64,000 nt of DNA from Parabacteroides bouchesdurhonensis. Its GTDB lineage: Bacteria; Bacteroidota; Bacteroidia; Bacteroidales; Tannerellaceae. The translations under genes were made by a program, and so were the position numbers. The notes below the pieces were generated by a model. That model was not told the origin of the DNA. It did not search any database and saw only the letters and a program-made list of their open reading frames with translations. Where the stretch lies: NCBI RefSeq assembly GCF_900186615.1, contig NZ_LT896588.1, positions 762,302 to 826,301 of the forward strand, written 5' to 3'. Shown one piece after another: positions 1-11,191 of this stretch (position 1 is its first letter; each line of letters begins with the position of its first letter).

Positions 1-1197
1 TATAAAGGCAATTAATACATCATCATCCAATTCTTCCTGAGTAAGAACAATTGAAGAAGCGCGACAAACAAAACGCCCTACCTTTTTAGCAGAAGCTCCG
101 TAATACTTATTGATAAGTTCCCGTTCTTTTTGTTCTTTCTGGAGACGTTCTTCTTCCTGACGGATTTGTTCTTCCGTCATTTGCATAGCCTCGTTACGAC
201 GTTTGTCGGCTATCTGAGGAATATCATCCATTGTAAAGCCGGTAGCAAGAATCGTTATCTTAACTTTCTCTCCTAATGTATTATCTACAGCCGTACCCCA
301 AATAACTTCTATATCACGGTTAAACTCAGACATGAAGTTATGAACATCATTCATTTCCTCCATGCGAAGTTCGGATTCCTGACTGAAATAGACGTTAAAC
401 AATATCTTCTTGGCATTCTTTACATCATTATTACTCAGCAACGGAGAATTCAAGGCATCTTCAACAGCCTGACGAACACGACCGTCACCTTCACCAAATC
501 CATTACTCATCAAAGCAACACCTCCATCTTTCATGGTTGTGTTTACATCGGCAAAGTCCAGGTTTATTATACCGGGAAGTGTTATGATTTCAGCAATACT
601 TTTCGCGGCAATGGTCAGCGTATCATCTGCTTTACCAAATGCGTTCATAACAGTCAAGTCGGCATATATCTCACGCAAACGCTCATTATTAATAACCAGC
701 AAAGCATCTACATTTTTAGCAATTTCTTCTACACCGTTCAGTGCCTGGATAATTTTACGTTCACCTTCGAACAAAAAAGGAATCGTCACAATACCAACAG
801 TCAATATTCCCATATCTTTGGCTATGCGAGCGATAACAGGAGCTGCTCCCGTTCCGGTACCACCACCCATTCCGGCAGTGATAAAAACCATTTTCGTACC
901 ATCACTCAGCATCTTGCGGATATCTTCCATGCTTTCCTCAGCAGCCATCATGGCACGTTCCGGTTTATTACCAGCTCCCAATCCTTGGGTAATTTCATGT
1001 CCCAACGATAATTTAATAGGCACATCAGAACGGTTCAAGGCTTGATTATCAGTATTACACAACACAAATGTCACGTCGTGTATTCCTTCCTGATACATAT
1101 GGCTAACTGCGTTACCACCACCTCCACCTACACCAATTACTTTGATGATCTTAGGGGTATCCGTAGGATAATTGAAATTTAATATTGTATCGTCCAT
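1..1197 (-). CDS. ftsZ: Cell division protein FtsZ (3' end outside window)
   Basis: Tubulin-like GTPase that polymerises into the cytoplasmic Z ring and recruits the division machinery. The frame is open from the ATG at 1197 to the window edge, giving 399 residues. The glycine-rich GVGGGGGN loop lies at about residues 22-29, the tubulin signature GGGTGTG at 111-117, and the T7 catalytic loop NLDFADV at 212-218. A charged Q/E/K/R-rich linker follows after about residue 345. The C-terminal peptide that binds FtsA is not in the window. It is the last dcw gene visible, 27 nt after ftsA, and no promoter box is seen in that gap. Confidence 0.97.
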   Translation of the reverse strand, partial: MDDTILNFNYPTDTPKIIKVIGVGGGGGNAVSHMYQEGIHDVTFVLCNTDNQALNRSDVPIKLSLGHEITQGLGAGNKPERAMMAAEESMEDIRKMLSDGTKMVFITAGMGGGTGTGAAPVIARIAKDMGILTVGIVTIPFLFEGERKIIQALNGVEEIAKNVDALLVINNERLREIYADLTVMNAFGKADDTLTIAAKSIAEIITLPGIINLDFADVNTTMKDGGVALMSNGFGEGDGRVRQAVEDALNSPLLSNNDVKNAKKILFNVYFSQESELRMEEMNDVHNFMSEFNRDIEVIWGTAVDNTLGEKVKITILATGFTMDDIPQIADKRRNEAMQMTEEQIRQEEERLQKEQKERELINKYYGASAKKVGRFVCRASSIVLTQEELDDDVLIAFI

Positions 1198-1224
1198 TGT
1201 CGTCCGGTTTTATTACATTGCTGA

Positions 1225-2562
1225 TTAATTCATCTCATCGTCAAACAAATCACCTGTCATATTGTCTATATTTTTCTTTAAACGATCGAAAATAGAAGGT
1301 TTCTTTTGTTTCTTTATTTTTTTCTCCGGTTCAGGAGTCGCCTTTACTTCTTCCTCTATTAATACAGATTCGAGAGGTTCTTCTTTTTGTTCCGGCTTCG
1401 GAGGAATATATAAAGCGCAATTCTTTGTTCCTTTCATTAACAAACCGATGGCCGTAGCATAAGAAGGATTAGTTACTACTATCTCTCCGTTTTGTACTAC
1501 TCCCTTACGTATAGAAGAATAGCGAACTTCCATCTTCAACTGACTGCTTATCACTTCTGGAAGTCCTTTTAAGGCAGCAGCTCCACCTGTTATAATAACG
1601 CCCGCAGCTAAAGATCCCATTAATCCGGTATCCTCAAGACGAGCATATACATTTTCAAGAATTTCCTTCATACGAGCCTCTATCACATTATTCAATTCTG
1701 ACAGTTTAATCTCGCGAAGTCCCATTCCATCAGCGGAATTAACGCTGATAGGCTGATCGTTATCTTTATCCATCACCGCACAACCATATGCCAGCTTTAC
1801 ACGTTCCGCTTCGGCTTCCACTAAATGAAGGTTTGTTATATCTTTCGTTATCAGATTTCCTCCAAAAGGAATAACAGAAAGACTTGCCAGTTTTCCATTC
1901 TTGAAAACAGAGAGAGAAGTCACTCCCGCTCCAAATCCTATCAAAGCGCAACCTAACTCTTTTTCGTCTTTCGTCAATACAACATCAGCCAATGCTAACG
2001 GCGACACTAAAATATCGGCAATTTCTATTTTCGCCCGTTCAGAAATACTGTTAATGATATGGCGCTTTAATGAAGGCCGTCCCACAATCAACTGATAGTG
2101 GGCTTCAATACGATTACAAGGTATCCCTTTAGGATTTACCTCTTGCTTATCATCTAAAAAATAAATTGGAGAAGTAATAGCAAGAACATCTAACATATCC
2201 GGATGATAATTCATACATTCCTGATAGAGGGCATCCAATACCTCTTCTGTTACCACACCATCAGCACCCAATACTTTAGGTACACTATGTTCTATGGAAC
2301 GAATGGATTGTCCTCCTACTCCTACATATACTTTGTTAATCTGAGTATCGCCCAGTTTATTCTCAAGTTTACGGATAAGACGTTTTATTTTATTAGCAGT
2401 CTCCTCCACATTATATACACATCCTCTTCGTATACAGGTAGCGGAATTCTCAACTTCGTAGGCAATGATAGAAAGGATTCCTTCTTCATTCTTAGTTCCT
2501 ACCATACCAACCATTTGGGATGTTCCCAGATCGATAGCTGCTATAAAGTCTGTGTATGCCAT
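1225..2562 (-). CDS. ftsA: Cell division protein FtsA
   Basis: Actin-like ATPase that tethers FtsZ filaments to the membrane. The phosphate-1 motif AIDLGTSQ is at the N-terminus and the adenosine motif IITGGAAALKG near residue 325; SHS2-type sequence lies between. The C-terminus (445 residues in all) has an acidic/lysine-rich linker and then a short amphipathic stretch, IFDRLKKNIDNMTGDLF, that fits a membrane-targeting helix; this last point is inference. It lies 5 nt after ftsQ and before ftsZ, the usual order. Confidence 0.97.
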   Translation of the reverse strand: MAYTDFIAAIDLGTSQMVGMVGTKNEEGILSIIAYEVENSATCIRRGCVYNVEETANKIKRLIRKLENKLGDTQINKVYVGVGGQSIRSIEHSVPKVLGADGVVTEEVLDALYQECMNYHPDMLDVLAITSPIYFLDDKQEVNPKGIPCNRIEAHYQLIVGRPSLKRHIINSISERAKIEIADILVSPLALADVVLTKDEKELGCALIGFGAGVTSLSVFKNGKLASLSVIPFGGNLITKDITNLHLVEAEAERVKLAYGCAVMDKDNDQPISVNSADGMGLREIKLSELNNVIEARMKEILENVYARLEDTGLMGSLAAGVIITGGAAALKGLPEVISSQLKMEVRYSSIRKGVVQNGEIVVTNPSYATAIGLLMKGTKNCALYIPPKPEQKEEPLESVLIEEEVKATPEPEKKIKKQKKPSIFDRLKKNIDNMTGDLFDDEMN

Positions 2563-2567
2563 ATAAT

Positions 2568-3296
2568 CTATTTTTTAGTACAAACAATCTGATTCTTATA
2601 TTTTAAATTAATTACACTATATTTCTCCCATCCAACTTTGGGAACGGCTTGTTCATAGAATAGTTGCAAATTTGCAAGCTTCTCTTCAAAGTTGTTGAAA
2701 GATCCCAGTATAATACGATGGTTTCCCACCCGCGGAATAAGTTCTATTTCGTTATCGGAATCCACATAGATTTGCTCTATCTGATTATTCCAAAACTCAT
2801 TCTCCTGCAAAAATAGTGCAAATTTATATAAGTCGGTTACCGCCAACCCTTTTTCCACATAACCACTTACTACAGGAACATGGGCAACATAACGGGAACT
2901 AACCGGCATCACGCTTCCTAAGTTATCCACATAATAGTTACCCGAAGTCCCGATAATGCGCAAGATAGGAACTTTCTGCTCTACTTCCAACTTTATAATA
3001 CCAGAAGGTGTCTTATAAGCTTCAACAGAAGCTATCATCTGATTTTTCAGCAGTTCCTTCTCAATCTGGTCTGTATTAATCATGTCCATATCTCTACTTA
3101 TAGGATTGAGATTTGCTTTTTTCAGTAAACCAACCAGATCTTTTTCACTCACAAAGTGCTTATCCAAACTATCTTTCACTACGACCTGAAGATCACGGCA
3201 AACGTAATCCCGTCTCATTTCCCGAAAGAAAAAAGTTACAAACACAATGTAACAGAACAACAGTGTAGCTACTATTATGGAAACAGTTCGTACCAC
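2568..3296 (-). CDS. ftsQ: Cell division protein FtsQ
   Basis: Bitopic divisome protein that links early and late division proteins in the periplasm. One N-terminal membrane segment (about residues 5-26, ending VFVTFFF) is followed by a POTRA-like region (DLQVVVKDSLDKHFVSEKDL onward) and a beta domain. At 242 residues it is in the family range. Bacteroidota FtsQ diverges strongly from the Escherichia coli protein, so position between murC (5 nt) and ftsA (5 nt) carries much of the assignment. Confidence 0.9.
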   Translation of the reverse strand: MVRTVSIIVATLLFCYIVFVTFFFREMRRDYVCRDLQVVVKDSLDKHFVSEKDLVGLLKKANLNPISRDMDMINTDQIEKELLKNQMIASVEAYKTPSGIIKLEVEQKVPILRIIGTSGNYYVDNLGSVMPVSSRYVAHVPVVSGYVEKGLAVTDLYKFALFLQENEFWNNQIEQIYVDSDNEIELIPRVGNHRIILGSFNNFEEKLANLQLFYEQAVPKVGWEKYSVINLKYKNQIVCTKK

Positions 3297-3301
3297 TCTT
3301 A

Positions 3302-4681
3302 TTATTTATCTAATATCTTTTTTACAGGTTCTACCAAACGATCTATATTACCGGCACCTACCATCAACACAACTTCAAATGTATCAGCTTCCGAAGCAAC
3401 TAAATCCAACAGTCCTTCTTTTCGGATCAATTTCTTTGACGGAATTGTAACCTTATCGAAAATAATTTGCGAGGTTATTCCCGGAATAGGTTCCTCGCGG
3501 GCCGGATAAATATCCAATAAAATCAGTTCATCCAACAATGAAAGGCTGGCGGCAAAATCATCGGCAAAATCCCTTGTGCGTGTGTAAAGATGCGGTTGAA
3601 AAATACCGGTTACCTTTTTACCCGCATACAATTCTTTTACCGACAGAATACTTGCCTTCAATTCAGCAGGATGGTGTGCATAATCATCAATCAGAACAAT
3701 ATTATCTTTTTTCAAATGAAAATCAAAACGGCGAAGTGGTCCGGCAAAAGAAGCCATTCCTTTCTTAATTTCGTCAGCCGTAACACCATTCAGCCAAGCT
3801 AATGCAATAGCAGCAATGCCATTTTCTATATTTACTTTTACAGGAACTCCCAACTGAATATCCGATATATGGATATCAGGCCCTATAAAATCGAAAAAAA
3901 TCTCACCATTCCCAATACGGATATTCTCTGCGTGAAAATCCCCTCCATCCGTAGCCGAATAAGTATATAGTTTTACGCCTTTTTTCAATTGAGGAACAAT
4001 ATTGATACCTTTCTTCATTATAAGGCAACCATCAGGACGAATCAAAGAAGTAAACTTTTCAAAACTTTCCCGGTAGGCATCTGCAGTCCCGTAAATATCC
4101 AGATGATCCGGATCAGCAGCTGTAATAACAGCCATATACGGGGTAAGCCAATGAAAAGAACGGTCAAATTCGTCAGCTTCTATAACCGTTAAGTCACTTT
4201 TCTCAGATAACATCAAGTTACTGTTATAGTTTTTCAGAATTCCCCCCAGAAAAGCATTGCAATCAATATGCGACTGTTTTAATAAATGAGCAGTCATGGA
4301 AGATGTTGTCGTTTTGCCATGTGTTCCGGCAATACAAAGACCACGAGAGCAATTTGTAATTTCGCCCAATACACGGGCACGCTTCATCACCTCAAACCCA
4401 TGTGTACGGAAATAAGATAATTCCGTATGTGATTCCGGCACAGCCGGTGTATAAACAACCAACGTATCAGCAGGAGACTTACAAACTTCCGGTATCAAAT
4501 CAACATTATCTTCATAATGAATGACAGCTCCCTCTTTATTCAACTGCTCCGTTAAATCGGAAGGCGTTTTATCATAACCCGCTACCAATTTCCCTTTAGA
4601 CAGGAAATAGCGGATAAGGGCACTCATTCCAATCCCTCCTGCTCCTACAAAATAAACAGCTTTTATAGTATCTATATTCAT
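3302..4681 (-). CDS. murC: UDP-N-acetylmuramate--L-alanine ligase
   Basis: Cytoplasmic ATP-dependent ligase that adds L-alanine to UDP-MurNAc, the first amino acid of the peptidoglycan stem. The N-terminal dinucleotide-like fold begins VGAGGIGMSAL (about 12-22). The ATP-binding motif GTHGKTTT is at 119-126, and the Mur ligase motif DDYAHHP is in the C-terminal half. At 459 residues it is full length. Its ATG overlaps the murG stop by one base (TAATG), which indicates translational coupling. Confidence 0.97.
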   Translation of the reverse strand: MNIDTIKAVYFVGAGGIGMSALIRYFLSKGKLVAGYDKTPSDLTEQLNKEGAVIHYEDNVDLIPEVCKSPADTLVVYTPAVPESHTELSYFRTHGFEVMKRARVLGEITNCSRGLCIAGTHGKTTTSSMTAHLLKQSHIDCNAFLGGILKNYNSNLMLSEKSDLTVIEADEFDRSFHWLTPYMAVITAADPDHLDIYGTADAYRESFEKFTSLIRPDGCLIMKKGINIVPQLKKGVKLYTYSATDGGDFHAENIRIGNGEIFFDFIGPDIHISDIQLGVPVKVNIENGIAAIALAWLNGVTADEIKKGMASFAGPLRRFDFHLKKDNIVLIDDYAHHPAELKASILSVKELYAGKKVTGIFQPHLYTRTRDFADDFAASLSLLDELILLDIYPAREEPIPGITSQIIFDKVTIPSKKLIRKEGLLDLVASEADTFEVVLMVGAGNIDRLVEPVKKILDK

Positions 4682-5790
4682 TATGCTTTCTTTTCTATAA
4701 TTTTTACAATCTCATCAACAATCTGTTCGGCACTTTCATGATGAGCCATACAAGTGATATTATTGCTCAGAGAACTAAGTATATTAACATCATGAATAGT
4801 TTGCAACGCGGTAGGTACCAATGATTCTTCCGCGTCTTTATCAGCCACCATAATGGCCGCCTTCTGATTTACCAAAGCCTGTGCATTTTTTGTTTGATGG
4901 TCTTCCGCCACATTAGGAGAAGGTACCAGAATTACAGGTTTCTGCAACAGGCAAAGTTCGGAAATAGAACTGGCTCCGGCACGGGAAATGACCAAATCGG
5001 CGGCAGAGTAAGCATAATCCATACGCGTGATAAAATCCGAACACCAAACCGGCATCCCCCGATAGGCCTTCAAATGCTTCACCGCCTCCTCATAATAGTA
5101 ACGTCCGGTTTGCCAAATAACTTGCACATCCGATGCGAAAAACTTATCCAGATTCTCCATTATACTACGATTAATAGTACGCGCCCCAAGGCTACCACCA
5201 ACGACCAGGATCGTTTTCTTTTCAGGAGAAAGACCAAAGAAAGCCAATGCTTCTTCCTTTTTATCCAAAGCCTCCTCCAGATCCTGACGCACCGGATTAC
5301 CTGTAATGACAATTTTATCTGCCGGGAAAAACTTCTCCATCTCCTGATAAGCCACACAAATACAGTCTGCGCGTTTGGCTAATAACTTATTAGTCACACC
5401 GGCATATGAGTTCTGTTCCTGAATCAAAATAGGAATATCCAGCGAAGAAGCCATCCATAAAGTAGGTCCACTGGCATAACCACCCACACCTATCGCAATG
5501 TCCGGATTAAATTCACGAATCGTTTTTTTCGCCAGGCGAAGACTCTTTATCAAACGTCTTATCACCTTTATATTATTGATCAGGTGAGCCCTGTCAAAAC
5601 CACTCACCGGCAAACCTACTATTTTATATCCCGCAGCAGGAACTTTTTCCATTTCCATCCGGTCTTCCGCGCCAACAAACAAGATATCGGCATCAGGAAA
5701 ACGTTTTTTCAACGTGTTGGCTATTGAGATAGCAGGAAAGATATGTCCACCTGTACCTCCACCACTTATAATGATTCGATATTGTCTCAT
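4681..5790 (-). CDS. murG: Lipid II synthase (UDP-GlcNAc transferase) MurG
   Basis: Membrane-associated GT28 glycosyltransferase that adds GlcNAc to lipid I to make lipid II. The donor/acceptor loop GGTGGH is at 11-16; the second glycine loop GGSLGART and the donor-site stretch ISRAGASSISEL are both present. Length is 369 residues. It overlaps ftsW by 4 nt (ATGA) and murC by 1 nt, so the flippase/glycosyltransferase/ligase run is tightly coupled. Confidence 0.97.
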   Translation of the reverse strand: MRQYRIIISGGGTGGHIFPAISIANTLKKRFPDADILFVGAEDRMEMEKVPAAGYKIVGLPVSGFDRAHLINNIKVIRRLIKSLRLAKKTIREFNPDIAIGVGGYASGPTLWMASSLDIPILIQEQNSYAGVTNKLLAKRADCICVAYQEMEKFFPADKIVITGNPVRQDLEEALDKKEEALAFFGLSPEKKTILVVGGSLGARTINRSIMENLDKFFASDVQVIWQTGRYYYEEAVKHLKAYRGMPVWCSDFITRMDYAYSAADLVISRAGASSISELCLLQKPVILVPSPNVAEDHQTKNAQALVNQKAAIMVADKDAEESLVPTALQTIHDVNILSSLSNNITCMAHHESAEQIVDEIVKIIEKKA

Positions 5791-7064
5791 TCTTTTGTTT
5801 CAGTTATAAGTTCTACGTTCTCTTGTACAGCCTCTACTGAAGATTCTCCTGCAATAATTTCTGTTTGGGAAAGTTCGGAAGTATCCATATCCTCCTCTTC
5901 TAAACCATCCTCTTCCTCATCCCCCATATGTGCGCCAAAACGGCTTACACTAAGGATGATACCGAAATAAATGCACGAAATCATAGTCGATGTACCTCCA
6001 CGACTTACCAAGGGCAAAGGCTGACCCGTCACAGGTATCAGATTCACTGCTACGGCCATATTCGCCAAAGCTTGTATTCCCATCAGCAATCCACAACCTA
6101 TCACCAGATATTTAGCATATATTTTATCACATTTTCTGGCTATTATACCAACTCGCACCAGCAACATGATATAGAGCATCAATACAAATATTCCGCCGGC
6201 ATAACCCATTTCTTCAATTATAATAGCATAGATAAAATCGGAATAAGCCTGAGGAAGGAAATCACGCTGTTGCCCATGGCCAGGCATATTGCCAAAGACA
6301 CCACCACGCGCTATTGCGATTTTAGCATGCGACACCTGATAATTCTTATCATTAATGACATACGTATCAGGATCTATTTTGTCCTCACCATGCAAATGCT
6401 CTACAATACGATTTTTCCATGTTAAACCACGATCCAGATATTTATGCAATACATCATCAGGCGTGATAAATAAAACAGCCAATATCGTCCCGGCAAACAA
6501 AACGACAATACCAGCCAGTAAAAGTAACTTCTTCAATGCTATCTGACCGATAAACATCATCAGATAGCAAAAACCAAAGAGCATGGCGGCTGTAGAGAAG
6601 TTTTCAGGAAAAATAAAAAGACAGGCCAATCCTACTCCTCCCAATATCCACCAAAATATTTTATCGGAAGGAATTGTTCCTTTTTTACTTAGCCAATAAG
6701 CCATGTAACCAATAGACGATAATTTGGCTAATTCAGATGGCTGAATTCCCCACAACCAACGTCCGGCACCATTAATTTCTTCACCTAAAATAGGTGTTAG
6801 CACCAATAATACAATTGACACAGGAAAAAGTAAAACCAAAAAACCGGCAATCTTCTTATAAGGCACATGATGCAGGAAGACAATCAGGCAAGCACCACAA
6901 GCCAAAATCAGAGCATGCCTGCGGATGGGTATCCACGGACTTGCCTGTTTATAGGCTAATGTACTGGTTGCACTGAATACCTCCACCAACGATATAACAC
7001 AAAGGAACATGAAGATTATCCATATCACCATATCCCCTTTTAGTAATTTATTTACCAGTTTCAT
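5787..7064 (-). CDS. ftsW: SEDS peptidoglycan polymerase FtsW
   Basis: Integral membrane glycosyltransferase of the septal cell wall machinery, working with the class B PBP (FtsI) encoded upstream. About ten hydrophobic segments are visible, with the SEDS motif ARGGVFGNMPGHGQQRDFLP in the large periplasmic loop and PVTGQPLPLVSRGG near the C-terminus. A cytoplasmic acidic tail (MGDEEEDGLEEEDMDT...) extends past the last helix. The total is 425 residues. It follows murD by 16 nt. Confidence 0.95.
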   Translation of the reverse strand: MKLVNKLLKGDMVIWIIFMFLCVISLVEVFSATSTLAYKQASPWIPIRRHALILACGACLIVFLHHVPYKKIAGFLVLLFPVSIVLLVLTPILGEEINGAGRWLWGIQPSELAKLSSIGYMAYWLSKKGTIPSDKIFWWILGGVGLACLFIFPENFSTAAMLFGFCYLMMFIGQIALKKLLLLAGIVVLFAGTILAVLFITPDDVLHKYLDRGLTWKNRIVEHLHGEDKIDPDTYVINDKNYQVSHAKIAIARGGVFGNMPGHGQQRDFLPQAYSDFIYAIIIEEMGYAGGIFVLMLYIMLLVRVGIIARKCDKIYAKYLVIGCGLLMGIQALANMAVAVNLIPVTGQPLPLVSRGGTSTMISCIYFGIILSVSRFGAHMGDEEEDGLEEEDMDTSELSQTEIIAGESSVEAVQENVELITETKE

Positions 7065-7080
7065 TCGTTATACATGGCTT

Positions 7081-8415
7081 TTAAAGATTACGTACACAAG
7101 CCTTAAATTGATCACCACGATCTTCATAACCCCTAAAAAGATCGAAGCTGGCACAACAAGGGGAAAGTAACACAGTATCTCCTTTTTCTGCCAGTTTATA
7201 TGCTTTTGTTACAGCTTCTTCCATAGAACGGGCATCTTCAATCTTGTCGATCTTGTCGTCAAAAAAACCATGAAGTTTATTATTATCCACACCCAGAAAT
7301 ACTAAAGCACGAACTTTCTGTTTTACCAGGTCCTCTATTTCAGAATAATCATTGCCTTTATCCGTTCCTCCCAAAATAAGCACCACTTTAGTAGTCATAC
7401 TTTGTAAAGCATACCAACAAGAATTCACGTTCGTTGCTTTGGAGTCATTAATATAATCTACACCACGCACACGAGCCACTTTCTCCAAACGATGTTCCAC
7501 ACCTGTAAAGTCACTCAACGATTCACGAATTTTATCGTCTTGAATATCCACAATCTTGGCAGCAATACCTGACGCTAATGAATTATACAGGTTATGCGTG
7601 CCCGTTAATGCCAATAAGTCTTTATCCATTGTAAATGTTCCGTTTACCGTTTCAATTACTATTTGCTTATTATCAACATATCCCTTTACGCCTTCTTCAT
7701 GTGTTTCGGCAAACGGGTAGAGAGTAGCTTTTGGATTACGCTTGGCAATCTCACGAGCTATAATAGGATCGTCATTCCAAAAAATAAAAGCATCTTCTTT
7801 TGTTTGATTCTGCAAAATCCGGAACTTAGCGTCTACATAATTCTGCATTTCATAATTATAACGATCCAAATGATCCGGCGTTATATTAAGAAGAATAGCG
7901 ATATCCGCTTTGAAGTCATACATATTATCCAACTGGAAACTGCTTAACTCTATCACATATACGGCATGCGGTTCTTCGGCCACCTGGAGAGCAAGGCTAT
8001 TTCCAACATTTCCGGCCAAACCTACGTCTATACCGGCTTGCTTCAAAAGATGATAAATAAGCATAGTAGTGGTCGTTTTACCATTACTGCCTGTAATACA
8101 AACCATCCTGGTATCCGTATATCGTCCCGCAAATTCTATTTCAGATATAATATGTGTACCTTTTTCCTTCAACTTTTTTATAATCGGTGCCTTATCAGGA
8201 ATTCCGGGACTCTTTATCACCTCATCGGCATTCAGAATATCGGCCTCCGTATGTTGTCCTTCTTCCCAGGGAATCCCATGGGCATCCAATATTTCCTTAT
8301 ACTTGGGTTTAATTGACGAAAAATCCGAAACAAAAACATCGAATCCTTTCATCTTCGCCAGAACAGCTGCACCCGCGCCGCTTTCACCAGCCCCTAATAT
8401 AACTATTCTATTCAT
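7081..8415 (-). CDS. murD: UDP-N-acetylmuramoylalanine--D-glutamate ligase
   Basis: Cytoplasmic ligase adding D-glutamate to UDP-MurNAc-L-Ala. The N-terminal motif ILGAGESGAGAA (6-17) and the ATP loop GSNGKTTT (109-116) are present. C-terminal signatures include NDSKATN and LILGGTDKG, and the protein ends SPCCASFDLFRGYEDRG, typical of MurD. At 444 residues it is full length. Only one base separates it from mraY. Confidence 0.97.
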   Translation of the reverse strand: MNRIVILGAGESGAGAAVLAKMKGFDVFVSDFSSIKPKYKEILDAHGIPWEEGQHTEADILNADEVIKSPGIPDKAPIIKKLKEKGTHIISEIEFAGRYTDTRMVCITGSNGKTTTTMLIYHLLKQAGIDVGLAGNVGNSLALQVAEEPHAVYVIELSSFQLDNMYDFKADIAILLNITPDHLDRYNYEMQNYVDAKFRILQNQTKEDAFIFWNDDPIIAREIAKRNPKATLYPFAETHEEGVKGYVDNKQIVIETVNGTFTMDKDLLALTGTHNLYNSLASGIAAKIVDIQDDKIRESLSDFTGVEHRLEKVARVRGVDYINDSKATNVNSCWYALQSMTTKVVLILGGTDKGNDYSEIEDLVKQKVRALVFLGVDNNKLHGFFDDKIDKIEDARSMEEAVTKAYKLAEKGDTVLLSPCCASFDLFRGYEDRGDQFKACVRNL

Positions 8416-8416
8416 A

Positions 8417-9676
8417 TTATCTCATTTTTAACGTCACAATCGTAATAACAGCCAAAATGATACCAATCAACCAGAAACGAACTACAATCTTTGACTCGGG
8501 AACTACATTCAGTGGCTTCTGTATCAAGGCTTGTATCCCGGCATTACCCGGTTTTTGGAAATGGTGATGAAGCGGCGTCATCTTAAATATACGCTTGCCT
8601 TCACCCTGCTTTCTTTTTGTGTATTTAAAATAAGCCACTTGCAACATGACCGATAAACTTTCTGCAAGAAAAATACCACAAAGAATCGGTATCAACAACT
8701 CTTTACGAATAATAATAGCGAACACCGCAATAATACCACCCAAAGTCAGGCTACCGGTATCTCCCATAAAGACTTGTGCCGGATATGAATTATACCATAG
8801 GAAGCCAACTGTCGCCCCGATAAACGCGGCCGCAAACACCACGAGTTCTTCCGCTCCGGGTATAAACATAATATTCAGGAATGATGCAAATTCAAAGTGA
8901 GCGGACATATAAGCCAGTATACCTAACGCCACCCCGATAATCGCGGAACTACCTGCCGCCAACCCATCTAATCCGTCCGTCAGATTAGCACCGTTAGAAA
9001 CAGCCGTTACCACAAAAATCACCATTATTACAAACAGCAACCAAGCCGCTTCTTCTTTATAATCACCTGCCCAGCTAACTAAGTTCGCATAATCAAAATT
9101 ATTATTCTTCACGAAAGGAATGGTCGTTTTGGTCGATTTTGTTTCTACATTATGAAATCGAACTTCTTCAATTACATTATCATGGCGTATCTCCATATTC
9201 TCCTTAATCACAACACTCGGACTAAGAAAAAGAACCAAACCGACAATTAATCCCAAACCAACCTGTCCTATAATCTTAAAACGACCATGCATTCCTTCCT
9301 TATTCTTACGGAATACCTTAATATAATCATCGGCAAAGCCTAATCCACCCAACCAGACAGTCGTAATCAACATCAGAATCAAATAAATATTATCCAAACG
9401 GGCAAAAAGCAACGTCGGAATCAATATGGCAATAATGATGATAATCCCTCCCATTGTAGGAGTTCCTTTTTTACTCATCTGCCCTTCCAATCCTAAATTA
9501 CGCACAGTTTCACCAATCTGCAACATCTGGAGTTTATCAATTATCCGGCGGCCGATTGCTGTAGAAATAAATAATGACAAAATTAAGGCTAATCCGGAAC
9601 GGAATGAGACGTATTTAAACATACCCGCTCCCGGAAAGTCCAACTGATCTAAATAATTAAACAAATAATACAGCAT
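8417..9676 (-). CDS. mraY: Phospho-N-acetylmuramoyl-pentapeptide transferase
   Basis: Integral membrane enzyme that transfers phospho-MurNAc-pentapeptide to undecaprenyl phosphate, making lipid I. The signature GTPTMGG is at 71-77 and the catalytic FADDYIK at 114-120. [10 protein letters not shown] and the histidine-rich MTPLHHHFQ follow. At 419 residues it is longer than the roughly 360 of E. coli. The extra length is a charged loop at about residues 155-200 (around [19 protein letters not shown]), which I recall as usual for Bacteroidota MraY. Confidence 0.97.
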   Translation of the reverse strand: MLYYLFNYLDQLDFPGAGMFKYVSFRSGLALILSLFISTAIGRRIIDKLQMLQIGETVRNLGLEGQMSKKGTPTMGGIIIIIAILIPTLLFARLDNIYLILMLITTVWLGGLGFADDYIKVFRKNKEGMHGRFKIIGQVGLGLIVGLVLFLSPSVVIKENMEIRHDNVIEEVRFHNVETKSTKTTIPFVKNNNFDYANLVSWAGDYKEEAAWLLFVIMVIFVVTAVSNGANLTDGLDGLAAGSSAIIGVALGILAYMSAHFEFASFLNIMFIPGAEELVVFAAAFIGATVGFLWYNSYPAQVFMGDTGSLTLGGIIAVFAIIIRKELLIPILCGIFLAESLSVMLQVAYFKYTKRKQGEGKRIFKMTPLHHHFQKPGNAGIQALIQKPLNVVPESKIVVRFWLIGIILAVITIVTLKMR

Positions 9677-9685
9677 GTCGTTTTC

Positions 9686-11170
9686 TTATAATTGTTGTGT
9701 TGCAAAAATATCCCTTAATTTCTCACGATCGTCAAAATGATGCTTTACCCCTTGCACATCCTGATAATCTTCATGGCCTTTTCCCGCTACTAATATAACA
9801 TCACCTTTTTTAGCTAACATCGTCGCCGTTCTGATAGCCTGCGTACGGTCTGTAATACAAAGTGTGTTTCGCATATCGCTTTCAGATAAGCCTGCCACCA
9901 TATCTTTGATAATCTCATCCGGTTCTTCCATTCTCGGATTATCGGAAGTCAGAATAAGTTGGTCACTTAACTTAGAAGCTTCTTTAGCCATGATCGGACG
10001 TTTACCTTTATCACGGTTACCGCCGCAACCTACTACAGTAATCACCCGGCCTTTGCCATCCAAAACTTCATGTATGCTATTCAGTACATTTACCAAAGCA
10101 TCGGGCGTATGCGCATAATCCACAATCGCCGTATATCCCAACGGAGACTGTATCGTCTGGAAACGTCCGGAAACAGAATGCAACGAACTCAACACCACCA
10201 ATACATCTTCCGGTCTTTTTCCTAAAGAAACCGCAGCACCATAAACAGCCAGCAGATTATAAGCATTAAAACGTCCTACAAAATGAACGAATACCTCTTG
10301 GTTGTTTATCAACATGTCAGTTCCTTCAAAATGAGATTCAAGAATCTGACCTTTAAAATCCGCTAATGTCCGCAAAGAATAAGTCAGCTTTCTGGCTGCC
10401 GTATTCTGCAACATCACCATCCCGGATTTATCATCAGCGTTCGTAATAGCAAATGCGTCAGAAGGCAGATCATCAAAGAACTTCTTCTTAGCCTTTAAAT
10501 AATTCTCTACCGTTTTATGATAATCCAGGTGATCACGTGTCAGATTGGTAAATATACCGCCATTAAAAGACAAACCGCTAATTCGCTTTTGGTCGATAGA
10601 ATGAGAACTCACTTCCATAAACGCATATTCACAGCCAGCCTCTACCATACGTGCCATTAAAGCGTGAAGAGTAATAGAATCAGGAGTAGTATGTTCTGTT
10701 GGAATAGCTTCACCATCTACATAATTACAAACAGTAGAAAGCAAACCGGCTTTATGTCCCATTTTACGGAACATTTCATATAATAATGTAGCAATAGTAG
10801 TTTTTCCATTCGTACCGGTTACTCCTACTAATATTAATTTTTCCGAAGGGTTATCATACCATTGAGAGACCAGCTTTCCCAAAGCATCGGCAGAATCCTT
10901 CACCCGGATGAAAATCGGATTTCTTCCGAGAGAAATTTTAATTTCTTCCGAGAGAGAGGGAATTTCTTCACAAACGATAGCAACGGCACCTTTCTTCAAA
11001 GCTCCCTCGATATAGGCATGACCGTCGACAACCGTACCTCTTACGGCAACAAACAAAGAACCCGGCTTTACTTCTCTGGAATCGGATTGAACACCGGTAA
11101 TATTTAAATCCGTATCTCCAATCACTTCCAGCACATCTAACGAATATAGCAGCTTCTTTAGTTCCATCAT
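9686..11170 (-). CDS. murE: UDP-MurNAc-L-Ala-D-Glu--2,6-diaminopimelate ligase
   Basis: Cytoplasmic ligase adding the third stem residue. The ATP loop GTNGKTT is at 119-125 and the carbamylated-lysine region follows. The specificity motif DNPR (in [10 protein letters not shown], about residue 415) marks use of meso-diaminopimelate rather than lysine. 494 residues. Two adjacent ATG codons at 11170 and 11167 are both possible starts. murF, which often follows murE, is absent here and lies at 45,001 fused to alr. Confidence 0.96.
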   Translation of the reverse strand: MMELKKLLYSLDVLEVIGDTDLNITGVQSDSREVKPGSLFVAVRGTVVDGHAYIEGALKKGAVAIVCEEIPSLSEEIKISLGRNPIFIRVKDSADALGKLVSQWYDNPSEKLILVGVTGTNGKTTIATLLYEMFRKMGHKAGLLSTVCNYVDGEAIPTEHTTPDSITLHALMARMVEAGCEYAFMEVSSHSIDQKRISGLSFNGGIFTNLTRDHLDYHKTVENYLKAKKKFFDDLPSDAFAITNADDKSGMVMLQNTAARKLTYSLRTLADFKGQILESHFEGTDMLINNQEVFVHFVGRFNAYNLLAVYGAAVSLGKRPEDVLVVLSSLHSVSGRFQTIQSPLGYTAIVDYAHTPDALVNVLNSIHEVLDGKGRVITVVGCGGNRDKGKRPIMAKEASKLSDQLILTSDNPRMEEPDEIIKDMVAGLSESDMRNTLCITDRTQAIRTATMLAKKGDVILVAGKGHEDYQDVQGVKHHFDDREKLRDIFATQQL

Positions 11171-11191
11171 ATAAATCGTACTATTAATTTC